DNA of 64,000 bases, from NCBI GenBank assembly GCA_965263155.1, contig OZ253586.1:744001-808000 (forward strand), written 5' to 3'. Each line of letters starts with the position of its first letter. Position 1 is the stretch's first letter. Below are positions 43,295 to 51,091 of this stretch, piece after piece. The position numbers and the translations under genes were made by a program. The stretch is from JAAXIE01 sp965263155. GTDB lineage: Bacteria; Chloroflexota; Dehalococcoidia; Lucifugimonadales; JAAXIE01. The notes under the pieces were generated by a model. That model was not told the origin of the DNA, searched no databases, and saw nothing but the letters and a program-made list of their open reading frames with translations.

Positions 43295-44953
43295 TCATAT
43301 GCCCCAAGAGGGGCGGTATTCCCCGAACACCTGCCTGAACACCCCCATGACCTCGCCCAAGGTGGCGTACTCACGCACTGCGTCCAGAATCGGAGGCATC
43401 AGGTTTTGCTGGCCCCGGGCGGCGGCTTCCAAGTCGGCAAGACGCTGCTTGACGGCGTGGTTGTCGCGGGTGCGCCGGACCTCGTTGAGGCGTCGCAGTT
43501 GCAGCGCCTCCCCCTCCCGGTCCATCTCCAGTATGGGTATTTCCAAGGCGTCGCCCGCGGTGTAGTCGTTGACGCCGACCACGGTGCGCTGGTTCCGGTC
43601 CAGTTCTTGCTGGGACTGGTACGCAGCCAAGGCAATCTCCCGTTGCAGAAATCCCGACTCCAAGGCCTTCACCGTGCCGCCCACGTCCTCCACCTTGCGG
43701 AAGTAGTCGTAAGCACCGTCGGCAAGCTGCTGTGTGAGGGTCTCCAGGAAGTAGCTGCCGCCCAATGGGTCAACGGTATCGGTGACGCCCGTCTCGTGGG
43801 CGATAATCTGCTGCGTGCGCAGGGCGGTAAGGGCCGCCTTCTCCGAGGGCAGTGCCCACGCCTCGTCAGCCGAGTTGGTGTGCAGAGATTGGGCACCGCC
43901 CAGCACCGCCGCCAAGGCCTGAAGCCCCACCCGCACTGTGTTGTTCTCCGGCTGTTGGGCGGTAAGGGCTGCACCCGAAGTCTGGGCGTGGGTACGCAGC
44001 CACCAAGACCGCGGGTCCTGCGCCCCGAAAGTGTCACGCATCTCCGTGGCCCACACCTTGCGGGCGGCCCGGAACTTGGCGATCTCCTCGAAAAAGTCGT
44101 TGCAGACGTTGAAGAAGAAACTGAGGCGGGGTGCAAAGTCGTCCACCTTCAGCCCACGCTCCAAGCACCTGCGCACGTACTCAAAGCCGTCGCCCAGAGT
44201 GAACGCTAACTCCTGCACCGCAGTGGATCCCGCCTCGCGGATGTGGTAGCCGCTGATGCTGATAGGGTTCCAACGTGGCAGGTGGTGCGTGGCGTATTCA
44301 ACGGTATCCACCACCAACCGCATCGACGGCTCGGGCGGGAAGATGTACTCGTTCTGAGCGATGTACTCCTTCAGGATGTCGTTCTGCAGGGTGCCGCCCA
44401 ACCGCTCTTGCGCTACTCCCTGCTTCTCGGCGGCCGCGATATACATCGCCCAGATGATGGCGGCTGGGGCATTGATGGTCATGGAAGTGGTGACTTGGTC
44501 CAGCGGAATTCCGTCGAACAGTATCTCCATGTCGGCCAGCGACGACACGGCTACGCCGCATTTGCCGAACTCACCCTCAGCGGGCGGGTCGTCGGTGTCG
44601 TAGCCGTAGAGCGTGGCCATATCGAAGGCCACGCTCAGGCCAGTCTGCCCGTTCTCCAGCAGGTACTTGAAGCGGCGATTGGTCTCCTCGGCTGTACCGT
44701 ACCCAGCGAACATGCGCATTGTCCACAGTCGGCCACGATAGCCGGTGCCATGCACCCCACGCACATAGGGAAACTCGCCCGGCAGGCCCACGTCTTGAAG
44801 GTAGTCCGACCCTTCAACGTGCCTCGGTGTATACACCGGCTCCACCGGAATGTTGGAAGGCGTGCTGAACAGTGCATCGCGCGCAGGCTGGGAAGCGTTC
44901 CGCTCCCGCCATTCCGCTTCCGCGTCGCGTATGCGCTCCATATCCTCGGGCAA
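43295..44953 (-). CDS. Methylmalonyl-CoA mutase large subunit, catalytic domain only
   Basis: A 552-residue TIM-barrel protein. PGEFPYVRGVHGTGYRGRLW, MRMFAGYGTAEETNRRFKYL, GLSVAFDMATLYGYDTDDP and VSSLADMEILFDGIPLDQVT are typical, with later YHIREAGSTAVQELAFTLGD and NTDEAWALPSEKA-like blocks. It isomerises methylmalonyl-CoA and succinyl-CoA with adenosylcobalamin. The B12-binding domain is missing, as in two-subunit mutases; the small subunit is not in this window. I prefer TTG 44953, eight bases after AAGGAGG; GTG 44962 would leave no spacing. Confidence 0.93.
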   Translation of the reverse strand: MPEDMERIRDAEAEWRERNASQPARDALFSTPSNIPVEPVYTPRHVEGSDYLQDVGLPGEFPYVRGVHGTGYRGRLWTMRMFAGYGTAEETNRRFKYLLENGQTGLSVAFDMATLYGYDTDDPPAEGEFGKCGVAVSSLADMEILFDGIPLDQVTTSMTINAPAAIIWAMYIAAAEKQGVAQERLGGTLQNDILKEYIAQNEYIFPPEPSMRLVVDTVEYATHHLPRWNPISISGYHIREAGSTAVQELAFTLGDGFEYVRRCLERGLKVDDFAPRLSFFFNVCNDFFEEIAKFRAARKVWATEMRDTFGAQDPRSWWLRTHAQTSGAALTAQQPENNTVRVGLQALAAVLGGAQSLHTNSADEAWALPSEKAALTALRTQQIIAHETGVTDTVDPLGGSYFLETLTQQLADGAYDYFRKVEDVGGTVKALESGFLQREIALAAYQSQQELDRNQRTVVGVNDYTAGDALEIPILEMDREGEALQLRRLNEVRRTRDNHAVKQRLADLEAAARGQQNLMPPILDAVREYATLGEVMGVFRQVFGEYRPSWGI

Positions 44954-45935
44954 GGGACACACCTCCTTGATCGGGGGGGACGACCCGCAACAGGGCCGCC
45001 AATCAAGGCGAGTCTAACAACGGGCTATGAGGGGCGTCAATTTGAGTGGGCCGGCCCGCACCGTTTCCACGTTCGCTTTCGGGTCCTGAGAGAGCAGCTC
45101 CTTCAAGCGGGGAGGCAAGCCCGTCATGAACGCGAGATGGGTGTTGTGTCGTTGTAGCCGGGGCAGGCCGACATGTGTTGAATCTCTGTAGCTGGACTCG
45201 ACACCCGTCGTATCTGGAAATGAGTTTTTGTATCTGGCGAGTGTAGAGTTTGTCGAGTCGTTCTCTTTCAGCCGTAGCTGGACCGTATCTCTGAATGCAG
45301 CACTACAGTGTCGAGTTGCTTCCCAAGGAAGGCAGCCGAGGAAGAGCATGTCAGGGCTTTTGATGGGCCTGCGGCTTTGCAACGGTGTTCCTCTCCAGTG
45401 GGCTTAGTGGAAAAAGAAAGCTGGGGCGACCTTGAGGGGTCAGTCCCCAGCCTAACAAGCTCATTCTAAGGGGAGGGATGGAGTGGGTCAACGGGAGATG
45501 TCTGCGCACGGGATGGTGACTTGGCTCAGGGTCCGGGCTGTGGATCCCGCCTGCGGAGACCTTTGCATAACCTCCGTCATACGGGAGAAGACTAGCACCT
45601 AAAGGACTGGTACATCAAACCGCAGCTTGCGATTGATCCCATCAACCCCATCATAACCTTCCCCGGCTTTGTTGCACAAATGCCCGTTTGTTGCAAAACC
45701 TGTTGCAAAATTCAGCCTTTGTTGCAAAATCATCACCCGCCTATTTTGCAACAGGCGGGTGATGATAAGGGTGCTTACAGAATTCACCGACGCGATTCCC
45801 GGCGCCCAGATGGTAGCCGGGGGGACGCGTATTCTTCTTGGGTCGATGCGGCTTGGCATGGAGTTCCGCGAGGCGTCGGACAGTGGCCTGATAGAAGGAG
45901 CACAACCCGTTGAGAAAGCTGCTTCGGCCATGGAC
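44954..45935. other. Gene-free region at the left edge of the accessory island
   Basis: I see no gene in almost 1 kb. Between 45160 and 45300 the words GTAGCTGGAC and GTATCTGG recur. From 45671 to 45766 lie repeated GTTGCAAAA words and a long hairpin. Confidence 0.55.
45671..45766. repeat. Cluster of GTTGCAAAA repeats with a 14-bp hairpin
   Basis: Four direct copies start at 45671 (GTTGCACAAA), 45690, 45702 and 45721 (GTTGCAAAAY). A fifth, inverted copy (ATTTTGCAAC, 45743-45752) is the loop of a perfect hairpin: ATCATCACCCGCCT (45729-45742) pairs with AGGCGGGTGATGAT (45753-45766). No T-run follows. It looks like a protein-binding array or a replication/regulatory site. Confidence 0.7.
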
Positions 45936-46214
45936 TCAGATAGAATCGTCGATCCCGTTGAGGGTGGTCAACATCCAGCAGACCCGTCTGTAGGAGTTCT
46001 GGACGCCCACGTTGGTGCCGGACTGAGCGCCGAACGCTACATCCGGAAATTCTTCCTTAAAGAACTCTATCCTAGCCGCGTCATCAACGAGGAACCATCT
46101 GGCGAGGAGGTCTGCTAAGCATCCTTCGATATGCAGAATGGCTCCGACTATCTCATTGGGGTCTTCGAGTCCAACATAGAACTCCTCAGGCATGTCTGGT
46201 GTTGGTGTGCTCAT
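45936..46214 (-). CDS. Unknown small acidic protein
   Basis: A 92-residue protein with helical character (NEIVGAILHIEGCLADLLAR, FFKEEFPDV). The middle resembles the MtlR/DUF4145-type helical folds, but the match is weak. AAGGAG stands four bases before the ATG at 46214. No membrane segment or metal site is seen. It is codirectional with, and 38 bp downstream of, the secreted protein gene at 46253. Confidence 0.5.
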   Translation of the reverse strand: MSTPTPDMPEEFYVGLEDPNEIVGAILHIEGCLADLLARWFLVDDAARIEFFKEEFPDVAFGAQSGTNVGVQNSYRRVCWMLTTLNGIDDSI

Positions 46215-46252
46215 GAGACTCCTTAGCTGGGATGTGCGCGCGTAGGATATTC

Positions 46253-46768
46253 TTAGAATCCCGAGAAGGCACAGTCATTGATGGCAGGTGCCAGCAGTGT
46301 GCGAATCCGGACAGCTTCCGGCTCTAAGTTAAGTGCTGCGTGATGTCCTGCTAGTTGCTCTGGTGCAAAGGCCTCATAGTCCTTGAGGTATGTCTCAGTC
46401 GTTTCGATAAAGGCTAGCCATTGTGGTAGGACAGAACATACAGCGACACCCTCGTTGAGGTCCATGACGCCGTCAGCAAAGACGTTGTTACTGTACTCGC
46501 CTATTGAATCCAGCTCGTCCCAGTGTACCCACGCTTCCTGCCAGTATTTGAGTTCACCTATGTTTTGAGCGGTGACACCGTGAATAACCGCAGCCTCTTC
46601 GAACTCATTTGGAGTCAGGTGGGCTACCTTAGGAGCAGGTTCGGTAGTAGTAAGGGCAGTGGTCTCGATGGCGCAATCGTCGGCTGCGCCGATGATGAAT
46701 AGGCCTAGGACAGCTACAAGACCTATGGCTGCTAGGCGTGCTAAGCGTGACTTGCGACTCTGTTGCAT
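46253..46768 (-). CDS. Unknown exported protein
   Basis: A 171-residue protein. Basic residues and a hydrophobic stretch at 13-29 (AAIGLVAVLGLFIIGAADDC) form a signal or anchor; the cysteine in the area could be a weak lipobox. The rest is helical and acidic (LTPNEFEEAAVIHGV, ELKYWQEAWVHWDELDSIGE). The ATG at 46768 lies eight bases after AAGGGG. No family is recognised. It is divergent from the small basic gene at 46871. Confidence 0.5.
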   Translation of the reverse strand: MQQSRKSRLARLAAIGLVAVLGLFIIGAADDCAIETTALTTTEPAPKVAHLTPNEFEEAAVIHGVTAQNIGELKYWQEAWVHWDELDSIGEYSNNVFADGVMDLNEGVAVCSVLPQWLAFIETTETYLKDYEAFAPEQLAGHHAALNLEPEAVRIRTLLAPAINDCAFSGF

Positions 46769-46870
46769 AAGGTGTCCCCTTGTGGTGAGGTTTTCGGCGT
46801 CCTTACTGTTGGTCGCACGCTTCCCGTGGTAGGATCGTCCTATACGGGGGGTACACCCTCGCAATTGGAG

Positions 46871-47017
46871 GTGGCCACCAAAAGGCAACCCACGGCACGG
46901 AAAAGGCCAAAAGCTCGGAAGACCACGGCCAAGAAGACCGGCGTGTACGGGTCTGAGATCGCAGCTTATAACGCTGGCTACAAGCGCGGCTACAGCACAT
47001 GTAAAGCTGGGCGCTAG
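46871..47017 (+). CDS. Small basic protein
   Basis: A 48-residue Lys/Arg-rich protein starting with GTG: VATKRQPTARKRPKARKTTA, then GSEIAAYNAGYKRGYSTCKA. The basic half suits nucleic-acid binding. An upstream ATG at 46763 is in frame but overlaps the divergent gene. Its stop overlaps the stop of the HNH gene by 4 bp. Coding status is moderately likely. Confidence 0.4.
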   Translation: MATKRQPTARKRPKARKTTAKKTGVYGSEIAAYNAGYKRGYSTCKAGR

Positions 47018-47412
47018 AAGGAGAAGAAGTCTGCGATTGGGTCACGTTGACGAGCTGGACGTTTCTTTGAGGCCGCCTTACTGGCGGCCTTCTTCTTTGG
47101 CGCAGCCTTGTTGCCCTTCGTTGACGTTGAGGATTTGGTGACCCCTTGGGCAGCGAGCCGCTTCTTGAACTCCCCTTGGGTCCTGTCGCCTTTGGTGGAA
47201 TTGCATGCACCACACAGTAGCTGGAGATTGTGCCCTCGTTCGGTGCCTCCCTTGGACCAAGCCTTGATGTGGTCTACCGTCAGATTCCTGATATCGAATT
47301 TCTTCCCGCACCCGTTGCACTTCCCGTTTTGCGCCTTGTAGTGCAGTTCCTTCTCTTCCTGGGTGAACTTGGGGCGAGACTTCTTGGATTCGTCAAAGAT
47401 GCCTCCGAACAT
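47014..47412 (-). CDS. HNH endonuclease
   Basis: A 132-residue nuclease. KCNGCGKKFDIRNLTVDHIK has the first zinc pair and the DH catalytic motif, followed by SKGGTERGHNLQLLCGACNS with the asparagine and second zinc pair. The last 45 residues are Lys/Ala-rich (KGNKAAPKKKAASKAASKK), which would bind DNA. AAGGAG stands before a GTG at 47418 and the ATG at 47412; either may be used. Stand-alone HNH proteins of this type are typical of phages and mobile islands. Confidence 0.82.
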   Translation of the reverse strand: MFGGIFDESKKSRPKFTQEEKELHYKAQNGKCNGCGKKFDIRNLTVDHIKAWSKGGTERGHNLQLLCGACNSTKGDRTQGEFKKRLAAQGVTKSSTSTKGNKAAPKKKAASKAASKKRPARQRDPIADFFSF

Positions 47413-47638
47413 CACCACGAAAAACTCCTTTCCAAGAACACTGGAAAGGAGTTGACCCGTCGACTGAACGCTGCTTATACTGCCTAGCGTTGCAGCAACA
47501 GAAATTCGAGCCCTGTCGATTCCAGGTGTCTCGGTACCGCACGGCCCGCTATTCGATGTAGCGGGTCGTTTGGTGTTTCTCAATGTCTGAGAATTATAGG
47601 CCCCGCAGGGTTGTTGTCAATCGTGAACCCCGTGACCG

Positions 47639-47797
47639 TCAACCATCGTTGGGGTTGAGTCCCAACTTCTTGAGTTCTTCCTTGGTGCGCGTCTTCAGCA
47701 CGACCTGAAGGATGTTGGCCTCGGTGTCCGGTATGGGCATAGGAGGCCCTGCCGGAGGCCTCCCCACGGGACGCTTCTTCTTCCGCTTCGTGGCCAT
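47639..47797 (-). CDS. Small AT-hook-like protein
   Basis: A 52-residue protein that starts MATKRKKKRPVGRPPAGPPM; KRPVGRPPAG resembles an AT-hook that binds the minor groove. The rest (LQVVLKTRTKEELKKLGLNP) is a short helix. AAGGAGG stands seven bases before the ATG at 47797, a strong translation signal. No family is recognised. It follows a broken IS1595 transposase on the same strand. Confidence 0.55.
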   Translation of the reverse strand: MATKRKKKRPVGRPPAGPPMPIPDTEANILQVVLKTRTKEELKKLGLNPNDG

Positions 47798-47830
47798 CGT
47801 GACCTCCTTATAGCATTCTGAATTGCGCAT

Positions 47831-48197
47831 TCAGGCGTTCAGGCGCGTCTCTTTCGGCCCTATCAGCGTCTCGTACCGGAGACGCTTACCCGCCATGGCC
47901 CCTACCATGGCTTCCATCTGGGCGGGCGTTGTGCCTACCGGAAAATTCCGACGTGTAACGGCCCAAGTGCTTCACGCTCACATGATGGTAGACGCCCACC
48001 AACCCGCGCTTGAACATGGACCAGAAGGCTTCCATCCCGTTGGTGTGGACTAGCCCGTCCACATACTGCTTGGCGGAGTGTCGAACCGTCCGATGCTTGT
48101 AGGGGATGCCAGCGTAGCCGGGATGCTCGTCGGTGTAGACCGTCGCGCCCGTCGCGACATTGGCAGTGACTATCGCCGACCTCATCCACGGTATCAC
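47831..48197 (-). pseudogene. IS1595-type transposase, C-terminal fragment with frameshift
   Basis: ATVYTDEHPGYAGIPYKHRT and VHTNGMEAFWSMFKRGLVGV, then YHHVSVKHLGRYTSEF, are the IS1595 (ISXO2-like) DDE domain with its third acidic residue in TNGMEAFW. After SGRHNARP the frame shifts and continues as QMEAMVGAMAGKRLRYETLI to a stop at 47831. The N-terminal two thirds are absent. The gene is broken at both levels. Confidence 0.82.
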
Positions 48198-48223
48198 CCA
48201 ACTGGCCCCTACAGGAGATTGAA

Positions 48224-48439
48224 GTGCGGGACAAAGAGTTAATGCGGAAGATACTCAGGCAGATAAGGGATAAGCGCAATCTCGATATCGCGGGTGTGGA
48301 TAGAGATGTGCTCTTTGACCATCTACATCTAATCGTAAATGATGGGCTTGTAACGGGTGTCATGCTGTCAGCTGACAGAACGGATATATCCTTGAATGAC
48401 CCGTCATTAACTAGTAGGGGGCATGATTTCTTGGATTGA
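48224..48439 (+). CDS. DUF2513-like small protein
   Basis: A 71-residue winged-helix-like protein. MRDKELMRKILRQIRDKRNL, HLHLIVNDGLVTGV and LTSRGHDFLD follow the DUF2513 pattern (D-x-RKIL, then L-x-x-x-GL, then T-x-x-GHDFLD), found in phage and plasmid genes. AGGAG lies before the GTG at 48224. It ends about 50 residues earlier than full DUF2513 proteins, so it is a short version or truncated. A 13-bp recurrent word lies 27 bp after its stop. Confidence 0.6.
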   Translation: MRDKELMRKILRQIRDKRNLDIAGVDRDVLFDHLHLIVNDGLVTGVMLSADRTDISLNDPSLTSRGHDFLD

Positions 48440-48465
48440 CCCGGAGCGAGGGCCAAGTGCTGAAA

Positions 48466-48478
48466 GCAAACGGAACCG
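48466..48478 (+). repeat. Recurrent 13-bp word, copy 1
   Basis: GCAAACGGAACCG lies 27 bp downstream of the plus-strand gene ending at 48439. Exact or near-exact copies occur at 50310, 52169, 56118, 59391 and 60836. Confidence 0.6.
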
Positions 48479-48510
48479 ACGTGGAGTGGCTGTTGCAATA
48501 CGAGGCCAAA

Positions 48511-48702
48511 ATGCTTGCGGCCATACTCATGCTGCTATCCCTTGGAGTGTTAATGGCCTGCGGCCCCCCCGACCCCCCGGTTGCCACATCGGCCTCCACA
48601 CCGGCAAGCGCGTCCGCCCCGGCGATAAACCACTCGCCGGGGTTCTTTCTGCCGTCCGAGCGGGTCAGGATGCCAAGCGGACCGATAAGGTCCAAGGCCT
48701 AG
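48511..48702 (+). CDS. Small lipoprotein candidate
   Basis: A 63-residue protein. MLAAILMLLSLGVLMACGPP is a signal peptide with a lipobox (LMAC). The mature part is Pro/Ala/Ser-rich and gives no hint of function. The ATG at 48511 has ACGAGG before it. Its last bases overlap the end of the convergent gene at 48699. Confidence 0.42.
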   Translation: MLAAILMLLSLGVLMACGPPDPPVATSASTPASASAPAINHSPGFFLPSERVRMPSGPIRSKA

Positions 48703-48965
48703 CGGAAAATCCGCCGGAGGATCCGTGGTAACCAGGGGCCATTTCCGGCGTTTAAGGACGGCCTAGATCGCTTACCTAGTGACTGGCCGCGGCGGCCTTT
48801 GCCCCGGCGAACGGAGGGATTCCGTCTCCTGGGCGGAGGCGCGAGTTTCCCCTCTTTGACCAACGCGGCGACCTGCGGGTTGGCCAACCACTCTTGGTCG
48901 CGGTCGTCGCGCCCTTTTCTGTATCGTCTCCTTTTGAATCGATCGGCTAACATCGGGAAGCCCAC
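48699..48965 (-). CDS. Shortened paralogue of the membrane protein at 48985
   Basis: An 88-residue protein. GFPMLADRFKRRRYRKGRDD followed by RDQEWLANPQVAALVKEGKL matches the C-terminal half of the neighbouring protein at 48985-49356 in sequence and order. The membrane segments of the neighbour are missing here. The end is Arg/Gly-rich. It is probably a partial tandem duplicate; whether it is expressed is open. Confidence 0.5.
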   Translation of the reverse strand: MGFPMLADRFKRRRYRKGRDDRDQEWLANPQVAALVKEGKLAPPPRRRNPSVRRGKGRRGQSLGKRSRPSLNAGNGPWLPRILRRIFR

Positions 48966-48984
48966 CTCAACTTTCCATTATAAG

Positions 48985-49356
48985 TCAGCGACGGGGATTC
49001 CTGATGGTAGGTGGCCGAAGTTCTCCAGCTTCGACCAACGCGGCGACCTGCGGGTTGGCCAACCATTCTTGGTCGCGGTCTTCGCGCCCCTTATCGTATT
49101 GTCCCCCATTGAGCCTCTCGGCTAACATCGGGAAGCCCTCCACAATCATTACAGTCAGTACCGTGCTCAAAATGGAAAGTTGGGCCATGTCTTTTGCTAT
49201 CGCTACGCCTTTGCCAAATAGAGGTCTGGAAGATGACTCAAGGTCGGAAGCGTAGTGCAGTTCGTACAGCGAAACCCCTCCCAAACTCATCAGACAGAGC
49301 ACTCCCAGTAGGAATAAGAACCAACCCTCCCGCCCCGAACTCACCAGCAGGCCCAA
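48985..49356 (-). CDS. Unknown membrane protein
   Basis: A 123-residue protein with a first membrane segment at residues 10-30 (EGWFLFLLGVLCLMSLGGVS) and a second at 58-75 (QLSILSTVLTVMIVEGFPML). The cytoplasmic tail reads REDRDQEWLANPQVAALVEA. No family is recognised. The downstream gene on the same strand, at 48699, repeats its tail. Confidence 0.55.
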   Translation of the reverse strand: MGLLVSSGREGWFLFLLGVLCLMSLGGVSLYELHYASDLESSSRPLFGKGVAIAKDMAQLSILSTVLTVMIVEGFPMLAERLNGGQYDKGREDRDQEWLANPQVAALVEAGELRPPTIRNPRR

Positions 49357-49421
49357 TTCGTCAAACCCTCCTAGGCATCTCGTGCATTACAGGAACCCCG
49401 GCCATAGCCCTAGACGCCCCA

Positions 49422-49658
49422 TCATGGAAACTCGGTTTGCCCCGACGGATAGGTGGGAGGCGGACGACGACGAGCAGTGCCGGTCCGCTCCCCTGTCGCC
49501 TTTCGCACTCCCCGCAGCTTGTACGTGTCATGTGGTTTGCCCTTGCGGTCCTGGCGAGGCGCGACCACCCACGCCTTTTCTGGTGCCAAGACTTGGGGGC
49601 GGGTATCCGTCTCGGGCGCACGGAGGGCGCGGTCTTGTGGGTCGGTGTCGGTGGGCAT
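49422..49658 (-). CDS. Possible small charged protein
   Basis: A 78-residue frame beginning MPTDTDPQDRALRAPETDTR and containing KAWVVAPRQDRKGKPHDTYK. It is hydrophilic, with proline-rich ends. The frame is open further upstream, but that part runs through a terminator hairpin. There is no clear ribosome site and no family. The opposite strand is also open here, so the choice is uncertain. Confidence 0.28.
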   Translation of the reverse strand: MPTDTDPQDRALRAPETDTRPQVLAPEKAWVVAPRQDRKGKPHDTYKLRGVRKATGERTGTARRRPPPTYPSGQTEFP

Positions 49659-49817
49659 AGGGGGGCCGTCTCCGGTTGAAGGCTCACCGGAGACGGTGGA
49701 GGGGCGTGTGCCACACGCCCCTAGCGCCGCGCTGACCCACCGATTACAATACGCCCAGGCTTCCGAGCTGGGGGTAGTGGGTCCCTCCTCGCCAGTGGCG
49801 AGAAAAACCCTGAACCA

Positions 49818-49853
49818 GTCACCCATCGGCGGGAACCGATGGGTGACTTTTTT
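49818..49853 (+). terminator. Strong rho-independent terminator without an assigned gene
   Basis: GTCACCCATCGG (49818-49829) pairs perfectly with CCGATGGGTGAC (49836-49847), loop CGGGAA, followed by six T. It points to a plus-strand transcript ending here, but no convincing plus-strand gene lies within the 450 bp upstream. Confidence 0.82.
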
Positions 49854-50150
49854 AAGGTTCGTAGAACATCCTAGGTCGGAGCTTAACAGACGGTTCGGCA
49901 ACCCACAAGCCCTTCACGGTTGCCCCTAGCTGGCGGGGTCCCTCCCAGCTAGCCCCTTTCTGTTTTTGAGCCAGGGGCATCGTCGCAAAGGCGGAAGAGG
50001 TGGTCAAGACTAACGTATGTCCCATTGAGGCACTAGGTATTACCGTATGGGATGTAAGCGTGAAGTCGATAGCTTCAAGACGCATCAAGGTGGAGAACTG
50101 ATTCAGGCCACAAACAAGGGGAGCTCAAACTGTGGCACTACCCTCCTAGC

Positions 50151-50313
50151 CCCGGCACTAGTGTCCGGGGACAAACCGCCACGCCACAACCCCGCGCACT
50201 CGCTGACCCTTGTGATGATGCCGGAATTGCGGGCACTGCTGGGACCGCTGATGAGTCCCGAGAACCCGCTCTCCGAGCCGGAAGTGCGTCTGAAGCGAGA
50301 CCGGAAGCGGGCT
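50151..50313 (+). pseudogene. Fragment of the multi-zinc-ribbon protein family (C-terminal end)
   Basis: The frame reads LVSGDKPPRHNPAHSLTLVM, then PELRALLGPLMSPENPLSEP and EVRLKRDRKR. It matches the last 55 residues of the protein at 61468-62103 with near-identical DNA. No zinc ribbons precede it. The match stops at the recurrent 13-bp word at 50310-50321, which suggests a recombination joint. Confidence 0.75.
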
Positions 50314-50321
50314 CCGTTTGC
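50310..50321 (-). repeat. Recurrent 13-bp word, copy 2 (12 of 13)
   Basis: On the minus strand it reads GCAAACGGAGCC. It forms the right edge of the zinc-ribbon gene fragment and part of a 23-bp inverted repeat. Confidence 0.55.
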
Positions 50322-50335
50322 TATGGGGGTAGGGC
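50313..50335 (+). repeat. 23-bp inverted repeat, left copy
   Basis: TCCGTTTGCTATGGGGGTAG plus GGC is the perfect reverse complement of 52155-52177. Together they enclose 1.8 kb with two small membrane genes and a lipoprotein-like gene. Confidence 0.8.
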
Positions 50336-50427
50336 AAATTTGAAGGGTCTTAGCCGGCCTCCGTTGGTGTCCCTGTTGCGGTCGCTGGCCCACAATTTCT
50401 GCTATGCTGACCCGCAAGGAGGTGCGT

Positions 50428-50652
50428 ATGTTAACTCTAGGATTCCTCAGTATGACTACAGGTCTTGCGCTCTTCCTGTCGCTCCTCTTAATAGCAGGCA
50501 CGTATTTTGACTTGCGACGGCGCATTGAGGCCGTTGCTTCAGCATATGGACGGCAACAAGAAGAGCAAACACGCGAGGAAGCCCAACCCGCCGCCACCGA
50601 TAGCGTACAAGACAGGGAAGCCCTTCCTGTCCAAGATTACGTACACCACTAA
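50428..50652 (+). CDS. Small single-span membrane protein
   Basis: A 74-residue protein. LGFLSMTTGLALFLSLLLIA is the membrane segment, then DLRRRIEAVASAYGRQQEEQ forms a charged helix in the cytoplasm. AAGGAGG stands five bases before the ATG at 50428. Its 3' part overlaps the convergent gene at 50539 by 114 bp. No family is recognised. Confidence 0.5.
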   Translation: MLTLGFLSMTTGLALFLSLLLIAGTYFDLRRRIEAVASAYGRQQEEQTREEAQPAATDSVQDREALPVQDYVHH

Positions 50653-50781
50653 CGCCACAAAGCCAGACACGAATACAACCCAGAACTCGCATGTCCCCAG
50701 CAAAGTGAGCAGTAGGTCGTTCAATAGCCGCATTTGCCCCTCGCGCTCGTACCACGCCATAGTCCATGCCTTGTTGAGCAT
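50539..50781 (-). CDS. Small two-span membrane protein
   Basis: An 80-residue protein. TCEFWVVFVSGFVALVVYVI and GGGGLGFLACLLFLLPS are two membrane segments separated by a short basic loop (LDRKGFPVLYAI). AAGG lies four bases before the ATG at 50781. It overlaps the convergent plus-strand gene; one of the two may not be expressed. No family is recognised. Confidence 0.45.
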   Translation of the reverse strand: MLNKAWTMAWYEREGQMRLLNDLLLTLLGTCEFWVVFVSGFVALVVYVILDRKGFPVLYAIGGGGLGFLACLLFLLPSIC

Positions 50782-51091
50782 CCGGCCTTCTTGGATGCCC
50801 GTGAGGCGAAGCTCCGCTAGGGTTCTTGTGCGCCCCTGTTGGCCTCAGTCGCTTGCAGCGTCTGCAACCGCTTGGCGGACTTGTGCTGCCAGTTCCCCAA
50901 TGTCTCTCATTTCGGCAAGCCGCTTCGTCAACTTGTAGGTAACTTGCTGGCCTTGGACCATCGCCACCAACCTAGGCCGTTCCCAACTCGACGCAATGGC
51001 CGCACCACACCGTGCCCTCCTGGGCAAACCGGAAGGTCAGGGGGATGCAGTAGCGGGGTTGGCCGGGTTGGGAGATGAATGCAACGATTGA

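Noticed and set aside
45669..46118. Plus-strand frame of 149 codons across the GTTGCAAAA array
   Set aside because: Its first part is the repeat array and its last part is antisense to the better supported gene at 45936-46214.
49453..49929. Plus-strand frame of 158 codons
   Set aside because: It runs through the strong terminator at 49818-49853 and has an arginine/proline-rich shadow-like composition.
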